From NCBI RefSeq assembly GCF_001280015.1, contig NZ_LGDV01000130.1:67813-131812 (forward strand): a DNA stretch of 64,000 nucleotides, given 5' to 3'. The notes beneath the pieces were generated by a model. The model saw only the letters and a list, made by a program, of their open reading frames with translations. It did no database searches and had not been told where the DNA came from. Below are positions 53,180-60,914 of this stretch, in pieces (the first letter of the stretch is position 1; every line of letters starts with the position of its first letter). The position numbers and the translations under genes are program-made. The stretch is from Streptomyces sp. MMG1121. Its GTDB lineage: Bacteria > Actinomycetota > Actinomycetes > Streptomycetales > Streptomycetaceae.

Positions 53180-53794
53180 GGTCCTCACCTCCTCCAAGGG
53201 GAGCTGGACGCTTCCAGACCCTACCTGGGTGGGTGTCGATTGAAACCCCTAGATCACCAAGACTGTCAAGGTGTGTCGTCGGTCACCCGGTGCGCTCTCC
53301 CTCGCACGGAGGGGATACCCACTCAACGTGATGTGGAAGCAGCTTGTTCCGGGCATCGCGTGGTCAAAACCCTTCAAGGATGGCCGGAGTTGTCCGCTCC
53401 GGGCCGGTCGGCCCGTATGCGGACAGCCCGCGGCGCGCTCGTACGGTCATCACGCAGAGCGACGGCACGGGCGGACGGTGTCACCGTCGGCCCGGCTTGA
53501 AGTGGTCGTTCCCCTGGCCGGGACTCCCCTGTCCTGGTCGGGCGGTCGTACCCGAGCGGGATCGGGCGGAAACCCCGCCGCCGGCGGAAGAAGGCCGGAA
53601 AGCGTCCGGAGGTAGGGTCGGGTGTGTTCAACAGCCGCTGGAGCGGACCCGGCTGGCCCCAGGTCCGTCGTCACACTCCCTCCCCCGGATTCGGCCGGGG
53701 GGCACCTGCCCGCCGGGCGGACGACGGGAGTTCGACGACGGGACCTGACGGCGAGCGGTCCGCCCGGCGAACCGAAACGGCAGGAGAGGTGACC
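53180..53794. other. 615-bp divergent intergenic region (arc / ferredoxin)
   Basis: No gene is convincing here; a short minus-strand frame (53374-53631) is Arg/Pro-rich and not credible. For arc, TAGGGT (53218-53223) lies 17 nt from a weak GTTTCA, and a TTGACA (minus strand) stands further upstream near 53263-53268. For the ferredoxin, TAGGGT at 53613-53618 is a candidate -10 with no good -35. Confidence 0.45.
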
Positions 53795-54091
53795 GTGCAG
53801 CAGGAGGCCCCGGGCGGCGAGGCGCTGGAGGTCTGGATCGACCAGGACCTGTGTACCGGCGACGGGATCTGCGCCCAGTACGCCCCCGAAGTGTTCGAGC
53901 TGGACATCGACGGGCTGGCCTACGTGAAGGGCGCGGACGACGAACTGCTCCAGTCCGCGGGAGCGACGACGCCGGTGCCACTGCCACTGCTCGCGGACGT
54001 GGTGGACTCGGCGAAGGAGTGTCCCGGCGACTGCATCCATGTGCGCCGCGTTTCGGACAGGGTCGAGGTGTACGGGCCCGACGCGGACTGA
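53795..54091 (+). CDS. Single-cluster ferredoxin (3Fe-4S type)
   Basis: A 98-residue ferredoxin. The cluster ligands are Cys20, Cys26 and Cys76 (CTGDGIC...KECPGDC) with Asp23 in place of the second cysteine of the 4Fe-4S motif, the pattern of 3Fe-4S ferredoxins that feed electrons to P450s; Cys80 is extra. No P450 is adjacent. The GTG at 53795 is chosen because AGGAG is 8 bases upstream; the GTG six bases earlier (MTVQQ) is too close to it. It is divergent from arc. The electron acceptor is unknown. Confidence 0.8.
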   Translation: MQQEAPGGEALEVWIDQDLCTGDGICAQYAPEVFELDIDGLAYVKGADDELLQSAGATTPVPLPLLADVVDSAKECPGDCIHVRRVSDRVEVYGPDAD

Positions 54092-54111
54092 GTGCCGGCC
54101 GGGCCCGGGCG

Positions 54112-54684
54112 TCAGACGCTGTGGGCCGGGGCGGCCGTGGAGCGGACGAACGCGTTGCCGTTCCACCGCCACTTGACCGGGGTCTTCAGGTCGGGGCAGC
54201 AGTTGGGCACCGAGTCCGAGGAGTAGCCGAGCAGGGTGGCGCCGACCGTACGCGCGCGTATGGAGAAGTCGGTGACGGTCAGCCGGTCCTGGGGCCTCAC
54301 CAGGGTGGCGACCACGCGCGGCCTGCCGCCGTCGGACGGGCGGGTGATGACGTAGACCCCGTCCGGCGGGGTACCCATGGCGGAGTCGCAGTGCACCACC
54401 GCGACCGTCTCCGGTCTGCCGTCGCCGTCCAGGTCCGCGCCGGCCTTCTTCGCGACCACCGCCTTCACCGGCCCGCAGCTCAGCGGGAAGTCCACGCCGG
54501 CCGTGGAGGGCGGTGCGACGGCCACATGGGCCGTCTTGGCCTGTGCGCCGGTGGCGGCCGTGGCCGATCCGGGCTGCACGACGGAGGAGAGGGCCACGAC
54601 GCCGGCGACGGCCGTGGCGGTGGCGACCCAGTGGATGGGCCGGGTCTGGGTGTGGGCGAGCTCCGGAACGGCGGATTGCTGCAC
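54112..54684 (-). CDS. Secreted protein of unknown function
   Basis: A 190-residue exported protein with a hydrophobic signal segment (about 17-45: HWVATATAVAGVVALSSVV) and a probable cleavage site near SATAATG. The mature part has a calcium-loop-like GADLDGDGRPETVAVV, as in FG-GAP/VCBS repeat proteins, and pairs of cysteines (CGPV, HCDS, NCCPD). I do not recognise a full domain. The GTG start (VQQSAVPEL) has AGGAGA about nine bases upstream. It is convergent with the ferredoxin, 20 bp away. Confidence 0.7.
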   Translation of the reverse strand: MQQSAVPELAHTQTRPIHWVATATAVAGVVALSSVVQPGSATAATGAQAKTAHVAVAPPSTAGVDFPLSCGPVKAVVAKKAGADLDGDGRPETVAVVHCDSAMGTPPDGVYVITRPSDGGRPRVVATLVRPQDRLTVTDFSIRARTVGATLLGYSSDSVPNCCPDLKTPVKWRWNGNAFVRSTAAPAHSV

Positions 54685-54856
54685 TAGGAGTGTCTCCTGT
54701 GAGGGCTGTGCCGGTGGGGGTGGCCAGCATGGTGCCACACGTCACAGTGCGGGGGAACGGCGGGGTCCGGGATTCCCGCAGGCGAGACGCCCGCGCGCGG
54801 GCGGACGGACACGCCGTGGGGGGGGAGGGAGAACCCTGTGTACCCCCTCAACGGAC

Positions 54857-54908
54857 GGGCGCCGTGCCCGAGTTCCCGTCGTCGGAGGGGAACTCGGGCA
54901 CGGCGCCC
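54857..54908 (-). terminator. Terminator of the trmI unit
   Basis: A perfect 21-bp stem (54857-54877 with 54888-54908) closes a 10-nt loop, one of the longest in the window. It starts 25 nt past the TrmI stop. Confidence 0.9.
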
Positions 54909-54933
54909 TGACGTTGAGCCGTGTGCGGACCGG

Positions 54934-55836
54934 TCAGCGGCCGGCGCTGCCGTCGGCGTTGGGTCCGGCGTAGTCCTCGCCGTAGGCGCCCTTGGCCGGG
55001 CGGCGACGGCGCATGGGCGGCTCGACACCGTCCGCGAGGCGGCGGGCGGTGAGCAGGAAGCCGGTGTGGCCGATCATCCGGTGGTCCGGGCGGACGGCCA
55101 GGCCCTCGATGTGCCAGTTGCGGATCATGGTCTCCCAGGCGGTCGGCTCGTTGAAGCAGCCGATCTCCCGGATGGACTCCACGGTCCGCGCGAGCTGCGT
55201 GGTGGTGGCCACGTAGCAGCACAGGATGCCGCCGGGGACGAGCGCCTTGGAGACGGCCTCCAGGCACTCCCAGGGGGCGAGCATGTCGAGGATGACCCGG
55301 TCGACGTCGGCGTCGGACAGGTTGTCCTGGAGGTCGCCCACGGTGAGCTGCCAGGCGGGGTGCGGGCCGCCGAAGTAACGCTCGACGTTCTGCTGGGCGA
55401 TCTCGGCGAAGTCCTCGCGGCGCTCGTAGGAGTGCAGCATGCCCTGGTCGCCGATGGCGCGCAGCAGGAAGCTGCTGAGCGAGCCGGAGCCGACACCGGC
55501 CTCCACGACGCGGGCGCCGGGGAAGATGTCGGCGAAGGCGAGGATCTGCCCCGCGTCCTTCGGGTAGACGACGGCTGCCCCGCGGGGCATGGACAGGACG
55601 TAGTCGGGGAGCAGGGGGCGCAGCGCGAGGTAGGCCACGTTGCCGGTGGTGCGGACAACGCTGCCCTCGGGAGCACCGATCAGTTCGTCGTGCGGGAAGG
55701 AGCCCTTGTGGGTGTGGAAGTTCTTCCCTGCTTCGAGCGTGAACGTGTAGTGGCGGCCCTTGGGGTCGGTCAGCTGAACCTGGTCCCCGACCTTGAAGGG
55801 CCCGCGCCTGCGGGCGGCACCGGTCGGTTCGGACAT
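54934..55836 (-). CDS. trmI: tRNA (adenine-58-N1)-methyltransferase TrmI
   Basis: A 300-residue SAM-dependent RNA methyltransferase. The N-terminal RGPFKVGDQVQLTDPKGRHYTFTLEAG barrel and the Rossmann motif I VVEAGVGSGSLSSFLLRA are typical, with catalytic-loop residues in VILDMLAPWE; the basic C-terminal tail may bind tRNA. It makes m1A58 in the T-loop. It starts 38 bp from the site-2 protease stop on the same strand, so the two may share a transcript. Identification is strong. Confidence 0.94.
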   Translation of the reverse strand: MSEPTGAARRRGPFKVGDQVQLTDPKGRHYTFTLEAGKNFHTHKGSFPHDELIGAPEGSVVRTTGNVAYLALRPLLPDYVLSMPRGAAVVYPKDAGQILAFADIFPGARVVEAGVGSGSLSSFLLRAIGDQGMLHSYERREDFAEIAQQNVERYFGGPHPAWQLTVGDLQDNLSDADVDRVILDMLAPWECLEAVSKALVPGGILCCYVATTTQLARTVESIREIGCFNEPTAWETMIRNWHIEGLAVRPDHRMIGHTGFLLTARRLADGVEPPMRRRRPAKGAYGEDYAGPNADGSAGR

Positions 55837-55874
55837 GTGAACAGCCTACCGGCACGCGCGGGGAGCGCCGACCA

Positions 55875-57410
55875 CTAGACGGACGGGCGGGCCATGGCCT
55901 TGACGAAGGCCCGTTCCACGTCTGCCGCCGACAGCACGCCGTAGATCTCGCCGGTCTCCTCGATGACCAGGTACTCGGTGGCCGGGGTGGCCCGCAGGAC
56001 GTCCAACAGGTCCTCGCCGGCCAGCTCGGCGGAGACGCGCATGCCGTCGGTGAGGTCCTGGGCGAGGCCGCTGACCGCCACCCAGGGGCGGCGGTGTTCG
56101 GGTACGCCGACGATGGCGGCCTCGCGGACGAGGGAGAGGGGGTTGCCCTCGGCGTCGACCACGACCAGGGCGCGGGCACCGGCGGCGTTGGCCCGGCGCA
56201 GGGCCTCGGACAGCGGGGTGTCGGTCTGCACGGGTACGGCCCGCCGGGTGAGGGTGCGGGCGCGCAGCTCGGGGAGGTGTTCGCGCAGCCGGGCCATGCG
56301 CAGGCTGTTGCCGGCGCCGGTCCAGATGATCGCGGCGAGGATGGCGGCGAGCAGGGCGTCGGTGACGGTGTCCATGCCGTTGACCTCCGCGCCGTCCCCG
56401 CCGAGCGCGCCGGACTGGTTGAGCAGCGGCAGGCCGATCAGGACGCTGACGGCGAGGGCGCGGCCGACCCAGGCGGCGGCCACGGTGCCGCTCATCGGCC
56501 TGCCGGTGATCTTCCAGACGACGGCGCGGAGCATCCGGCCGCCGTCGAGCGGCAGACCGGGCAGGAGGTTGAAGATCGCCACGATCAGGTTGGAGATCAT
56601 CAGCCCGGCGAGCAGGACACCGGGGACGGAGCGGGGCTCGACGGGCTTCATGGCGAGGTAGAACAGGCCGGCGAGGACGAGCGAGAGCAGCGGTCCGACG
56701 AAGGCCAGCACGAACTCCCGGCCCGGGGTCTCGGCCTCCTTCTCGATCTCGGAGACACCGCCGAAGAACTGCAGCTGGATGCGGCGGACCGGGAGCTTGA
56801 AGCGGATCGCGGCGACCGTGTGGGCCAGCTCGTGGACCAGGACGGAGGCGTAGAAGGCGACGGCGAAGAACAGGGAGACCAGGTAGCGCGCGGCGCCCAG
56901 TTCGGGCAGCACGCGGTCGAGCTGGCCGCCGAAGACCCAGGTGATCAGCGCGGCGACGAGGAACCAGCTGGGCGCCACGTAGACCGGCACGCCGAAGGGC
57001 CGGCCCATGAGAATGCCTCCGCCGGGCTCCTTGGGCCGCGGCTGGGGCGGCTCGCCCTTGGCGATGCCCGAGTGGGCGAGTGAGCGGTGTTCGGCGGAGG
57101 CGGGGTGGGTGTCGGCGGTGGAGGGTCGCGTGGCGGCCTCTCGGGTGTCCTGGTCCCGGGCGTCGTCGCCGCTGTCCCGCACGTCCCCGTCACGACCCTC
57201 GCGACCGTCGGGTCCGCTCTCGTCCGACTCCGCAGGCCGGTCCTCGCGGGCGGTCTCGTCCGAGGCGGCGGGCCGGGGCGCCGGGGACTCGTGCGGCGTC
57301 GGCCCGGGGTCGTCGGCGGGGCCGGTCGCCGGGGCCGTAGGACCTGCGGGGTGCTCGGCCGGCTCGTCGTTGCCGGACCGCGGCTGCCCGCTCCCGCCGC
57401 TCACGTCCAC
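55875..57410 (-). CDS. Site-2 protease-family metalloprotease with CBS domains (Rip3-like)
   Basis: A 511-residue M50 intramembrane protease. HELAH at 193-197 gives the zinc site and NLLPGLPLDGG at 281-291 supplies the third ligand and the LDG motif. About six transmembrane helices (145-370) precede two C-terminal CBS domains (about 385-510). It cleaves membrane-bound regulators such as anti-sigma factors. The first 134 residues are disordered and acidic. The GTG start at 57410 has a GAGGGG site, but ATG 57008 (residue 135) has a better GGAGG seven bases upstream and may be the true start. Confidence 0.88.
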   Translation of the reverse strand: MDVSGGSGQPRSGNDEPAEHPAGPTAPATGPADDPGPTPHESPAPRPAASDETAREDRPAESDESGPDGREGRDGDVRDSGDDARDQDTREAATRPSTADTHPASAEHRSLAHSGIAKGEPPQPRPKEPGGGILMGRPFGVPVYVAPSWFLVAALITWVFGGQLDRVLPELGAARYLVSLFFAVAFYASVLVHELAHTVAAIRFKLPVRRIQLQFFGGVSEIEKEAETPGREFVLAFVGPLLSLVLAGLFYLAMKPVEPRSVPGVLLAGLMISNLIVAIFNLLPGLPLDGGRMLRAVVWKITGRPMSGTVAAAWVGRALAVSVLIGLPLLNQSGALGGDGAEVNGMDTVTDALLAAILAAIIWTGAGNSLRMARLREHLPELRARTLTRRAVPVQTDTPLSEALRRANAAGARALVVVDAEGNPLSLVREAAIVGVPEHRRPWVAVSGLAQDLTDGMRVSAELAGEDLLDVLRATPATEYLVIEETGEIYGVLSAADVERAFVKAMARPSV

Positions 57411-57574
57411 GGTGTCCCCTCGTTCGAAGCGTCTTCCGCACCTGCCGGGCGGAAGGGTCTGTGGTCGATGGTATGCGGCCGTGGTGGCGCGTTCCGCCCC
57501 GGCACCCCTTGTGTTTGCCCCGCGGTCGCGCGGTCGACGCGGGCGGCGACCGGGTCACTGTCAGTGGTGGGCCG

Positions 57575-57580
57575 TAAGGT
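57575..57580 (+). promoter_or_regulatory. -10 element of the RecB-like nuclease gene
   Basis: TAAGGT (TAnnnT) ends 8 bases before the ATG at 57589, and no ribosome site is present, so the mRNA may be leaderless or nearly so. Confidence 0.4.
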
Positions 57581-57588
57581 CTGTGGAC

Positions 57589-58479
57589 ATGGACAGCAGC
57601 TTCGAGGACGCGGCGGCCGAACGTGTCGCCATGGCGCCCACCTCTCTGTCGCCCTCTCGGGCAGGCGACTTCATGCAGTGTCCGTTGCTGTACCGGTTCC
57701 GGGTGATCGACCGGTTGCCGGAGAAGCCGAGCGAGGCGGCGACCAGAGGCACGCTGGTGCACGCCGTGCTGGAGCGGCTGTTCGACGCGCCCGCGGTGGA
57801 GCGGACCGCCCCGCAGGCCAAGGCGCTGATCCCGGGCCAGTGGGACCGGCTGCGGGAGAGCCGGCCCGAGGTGAGCGAGCTGTTCGCCGACGACCCGGAG
57901 GGCGAGCGGCTGGCGCGCTGGCTCGGGGAGGCCGAGCGACTGGTGGAGCGCTGGTTCACGCTGGAGGATCCGACGCGGCTGGAGCCCGCCGAGCGCGAGC
58001 TGTTCGTCGAGGCCGAGCTGGAGTCGGGGCTGCGGCTGCGCGGCATCATCGACCGGGTCGACGTGGCACCGACGGGTGACGTGCGGATCGTCGACTACAA
58101 GACGGGCAAGGCACCCCGGCCGGAGTTCGCCGAGGGCGCGCTGTTCCAGATGAAGTTCTACGCCCTCGTGGTGTGGCGGCTGAAGCGGGTCGTGCCGCGG
58201 CGGCTCCAGCTCGTCTACCTCGGCAGCGGGGACGTGCTGACGTACGACCCGGACGTCGCGGATCTGGAGCGGGTGGAGCGCAAGCTGCACGCGCTGTGGG
58301 ACGCCATCCGCCAGGCCACGGAGACCGGCGAGTGGCGGCCCCGCCCGACCAAGTTGTGCGGCTGGTGCGACCACCAGGCGCACTGCCCGGAGTTCGGCGG
58401 CACTCCCCCGCCCTATCCGCTGCCGGTGAGGGCGGCCGAGTCCGAGCCGGGGTCGCAGGGCAGAATGGGGCCGGACTAG
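57589..58479 (+). CDS. RecB-family nuclease with iron-sulfur cysteines
   Basis: A 296-residue stand-alone PD-(D/E)xK nuclease of the RecB/AddB/Cas4-like type. The nuclease motifs are GTLVHAVLERL (histidine), RGIIDRVD and IVDYKTGK. Four cysteines, Cys31 in MQCPLLY plus Cys257/Cys260/Cys266 in CGWCDHQAHC, should hold a 4Fe-4S cluster as in AddB. It may process DNA ends in repair. The reading frame extends far upstream but the start is fixed by conservation and a nearby -10 box. It is followed by a response regulator 14 bp away, in one operon. Confidence 0.88.
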   Translation: MDSSFEDAAAERVAMAPTSLSPSRAGDFMQCPLLYRFRVIDRLPEKPSEAATRGTLVHAVLERLFDAPAVERTAPQAKALIPGQWDRLRESRPEVSELFADDPEGERLARWLGEAERLVERWFTLEDPTRLEPAERELFVEAELESGLRLRGIIDRVDVAPTGDVRIVDYKTGKAPRPEFAEGALFQMKFYALVVWRLKRVVPRRLQLVYLGSGDVLTYDPDVADLERVERKLHALWDAIRQATETGEWRPRPTKLCGWCDHQAHCPEFGGTPPPYPLPVRAAESEPGSQGRMGPD

Positions 58480-58493
58480 CGAAGGAGTGTCAC

Positions 58494-59165
58494 GTGGCCA
58501 TCCGCGTCCTACTGGTCGACGACCAGCCCCTGCTGCGTACGGGTTTCCGGATGATCCTGGAGGCCGAGCAGGACCTCGCGGTCGTCGGCGAGGCCGGTGA
58601 CGGCCTACAGGCCCTCGACCAGGTACGGGCCCTGCAGCCGGACGTCGTGCTCATGGACATCCGTATGCCGCGGATGGACGGGGTGGAGGCGACCCGGCAG
58701 ATCACCGGGCCCGACCGGTCCGGTCCGGCGAAGGTACTGGTGCTGACCACGTTCGATCTCGACGAGTACGTGGTGGAGGCGCTGCGCGCCGGGGCCAGCG
58801 GCTTCCTGCTGAAGGACGCCCCGGCCAACGAACTGGTGCAGGCCATCCGCGTGGTGGCGGCCGGCGAGGCGATGCTGGCGCCGAGCATCACGCGCCGGCT
58901 GCTGGACAAGTACGCCGGTCATCTGCCGTCCGGCGAGGAGCCCGTGCCGGACACCCTGCACACTCTCACCGACCGTGAGGTGGAGGTGCTGAAGCTGGTG
59001 GCGCGCGGGCTGTCCAACGCGGAGATCGCCGCCGATCTGTTCGTCAGCGAGACGACGGTGAAGACCCATGTGGGGCATGTACTGACCAAGCTGGGCCTCA
59101 GGGACCGGGTGCAGGCCGCGGTGTACGCGTACGAGAGCGGGCTGGTGCGCCCCGGCGCGCAGTAG
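58494..59165 (+). CDS. NarL/LuxR-type response regulator
   Basis: A 223-residue two-component regulator: a receiver domain (about 1-120) with phosphoacceptor Asp55 (VLMDIRMP), Thr86 and Lys107 (FLLKDA), and a LuxR/GerE DNA-binding domain (about 150-215: LTDREVEVLKLVARGLSNAEIA). It is complete and should be phosphorylatable, but no histidine kinase is adjacent, so it is an orphan in this window. The GTG start at 58494 has GAAGGAG six bases upstream. It is co-transcribed with the nuclease. Confidence 0.95.
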   Translation: MAIRVLLVDDQPLLRTGFRMILEAEQDLAVVGEAGDGLQALDQVRALQPDVVLMDIRMPRMDGVEATRQITGPDRSGPAKVLVLTTFDLDEYVVEALRAGASGFLLKDAPANELVQAIRVVAAGEAMLAPSITRRLLDKYAGHLPSGEEPVPDTLHTLTDREVEVLKLVARGLSNAEIAADLFVSETTVKTHVGHVLTKLGLRDRVQAAVYAYESGLVRPGAQ

Positions 59166-59180
59166 GTCGTGTCCATGGCG

Positions 59181-59222
59181 CAGGGCGCTGGTTCTCCCTG
59201 GAGAGGGGGAACCAGCGCCCTG
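59181..59222. terminator. Bidirectional terminator
   Basis: A 14-bp perfect stem (CAGGGCGCTGGTTC with GAACCAGCGCCCTG), extended to 18 bp with one wobble, closes a 6-nt loop between the convergent response-regulator (plus) and binding-protein (minus) genes. Confidence 0.9.
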
Positions 59223-59236
59223 TGTGTATGTGCCGC

Positions 59237-60817
59237 TCAGCTCTTGCTGAGTTCCCAGAACCGGAACACCGTCGAGGCGTCCAGGCAGTACTCCAGGCCG
59301 TAGACGCCGTCGCGGGCGACCGCGTACTGCTTGGCCTGCCAGACCGGCAGGACGGGCAGTTCGGCGGCGACGAGGTCCTGGAGCCTGCCGAAGTCCGTGT
59401 CGGTGGCGGCGCGGTCGCTCTGCGCGGCCGTACGCGGGATGAGCGAGCCGGTGATGGTGGCGTTGCTGTAGTTGTTGTCCAGCACGTTGTCCTTGCCGAA
59501 GAAGGGGGCCGTGAAGTTGTCGGCGTCCGGGTAGTCCGGCACCCAGCCCTTCACGTAGACGCCGTACTTGCCGGCGGCGATGTCCTTCTCGTACTGGTCG
59601 AAGGCGACCGACTTGACGTCGGCGTCGAACAGGCCGCTGGCGTTGAGCTGTCCGGCGATGGCCTTCAGCTCCTCGTCGGTGGCAGGGCCGTAGCGCGACG
59701 GCGTGGACCACAGGGTGAGCTTCACCTTGCCGCTGATGCCGTCGGCGCGCAGCGCGGCGGCGGCCTTGGCCCGAGAGGGGCGGGCGCCGTAGGTGTCGAA
59801 GAAGGCCGTGTTGTGGCCGACGATGCCCGCCGGGATGATCGAGTACAGCGGGGTGGCGGTGCCCTGGTAGACGTGCTGGATGAGGGCGTCGCGGTCCAGC
59901 AGGTAGGCCATGGCCTTGCGCACGCCGAGCTTTCCGGCGACCGGGTCCTTCATGTTGAAGACCAGGTGCTGGACCTCGGCGCTGCTGCCCTCGATGACGT
60001 CGATGCCCTTCTTGTCGCTCTGCTGGTCGAGGCCGGCGATGTCGGAGGCGGACAGGCCGCGGTAGGCGAGGTCGATGCCGCCGTCGAGGAGGGCCTTCTT
60101 CAGGGCGGTGCGGTCGCCGTGGAAGAACTTCAGGGTGACGCCGGAGTTCTTGACCTTGGCGGTGCCCTTGTAGTTGCCGTTGACCGAGAAGACCGCCTTG
60201 TCCTTGTCGAAGGAATCCAGCTTGTAGGGGCCGGAGCCGACGGCCTTGTGGTCGGTGCGCAGGCCGTTGGCGTCGTACTGGCGGTGGTCCACGATCGAGC
60301 CGGCACCGGAGGCGATCTTGCTGGGGAAGGTCGCGTCGGGGACCTTCAGATGGAAGACGACCGTCTTCGCGTTCGGGGTGTCCACCGAGCCGAGCATCGG
60401 GAACATGATCGCGGGCCCGGCGGAGTCGTTGATCTTCAGCATGCGGTCGAAGGAGAACTTCACGTCCTCGGAGGTGAGGTCGTCACCGTTGCTGAACTTC
60501 AGACCGCTCTTCAGTTCGCACTGGTAGACCATGGCCCGGGTGTCGGTGAAGGTGCACTGCTTCGCCAGTTCGGGCTGCGGCTCGGTGCCGCCCTTGGGGA
60601 AGCTCAGCAGCGTCTGGAAGACGTTGTCGAACAACAGCCAGGAGCCGGGGTCGTAGCCGGATGCCGGATCCGTGGCGAGGACGTCGTCGGACATCCCCAT
60701 CACCACCGAGGAGCCGGTACCCCCGGAATCACCGGACTCCGATCCACAGCCGGTCAAAAGGCCGGAGGCCAGTCCCGCCACGATGGGCAGGACCGGCCAC
60801 TGGTTGCGCATGTTCAC
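59237..60817 (-). CDS. ABC transporter substrate-binding lipoprotein, family 5 (copy 1)
   Basis: A 526-residue peptide/nickel-type binding lipoprotein. A signal peptide ends in the lipobox LLTGC; the SBP_bac_5 fold is visible from LLFDNVFQTLLSFPKGG through GLKFSNGDDLTSEDVKFSFDRML to YNYSNATI-like C-terminal segments. The GTG at 60817 (MNMRNQ) or the ATG two codons later begins translation. It is a paralogue of the next upstream gene, in the same orientation, and no permease or ATPase lies nearby. It probably binds a peptide or cyclic solute. Confidence 0.88.
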   Translation of the reverse strand: MNMRNQWPVLPIVAGLASGLLTGCGSESGDSGGTGSSVVMGMSDDVLATDPASGYDPGSWLLFDNVFQTLLSFPKGGTEPQPELAKQCTFTDTRAMVYQCELKSGLKFSNGDDLTSEDVKFSFDRMLKINDSAGPAIMFPMLGSVDTPNAKTVVFHLKVPDATFPSKIASGAGSIVDHRQYDANGLRTDHKAVGSGPYKLDSFDKDKAVFSVNGNYKGTAKVKNSGVTLKFFHGDRTALKKALLDGGIDLAYRGLSASDIAGLDQQSDKKGIDVIEGSSAEVQHLVFNMKDPVAGKLGVRKAMAYLLDRDALIQHVYQGTATPLYSIIPAGIVGHNTAFFDTYGARPSRAKAAAALRADGISGKVKLTLWSTPSRYGPATDEELKAIAGQLNASGLFDADVKSVAFDQYEKDIAAGKYGVYVKGWVPDYPDADNFTAPFFGKDNVLDNNYSNATITGSLIPRTAAQSDRAATDTDFGRLQDLVAAELPVLPVWQAKQYAVARDGVYGLEYCLDASTVFRFWELSKS

Positions 60818-60865
60818 AGCATGTGCCTTGTCGTCGGTTCCGTCACCCCGGGGCCGCCGTCCTGG

Positions 60866-60881
60866 CCCCGGGTACCCGGGG
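60866..60881 (-). terminator. Palindrome between the two binding-protein genes
   Basis: CCCCGGGTACCCGGGG is a perfect 16-bp palindrome about 35 nt past the upstream lipoprotein stop. It may end or attenuate transcription before copy 1. Confidence 0.5.
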
Positions 60882-60914
60882 CAGCCGTCCCTGGCCCCCG
60901 GATGAGGAGAGCCG

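Noticed and set aside
53374..53631. An 85-codon minus-strand frame in the arc-ferredoxin gap
   Set aside because: Arg/Pro-rich translation, no ribosome site and no family resemblance; treated as non-coding.
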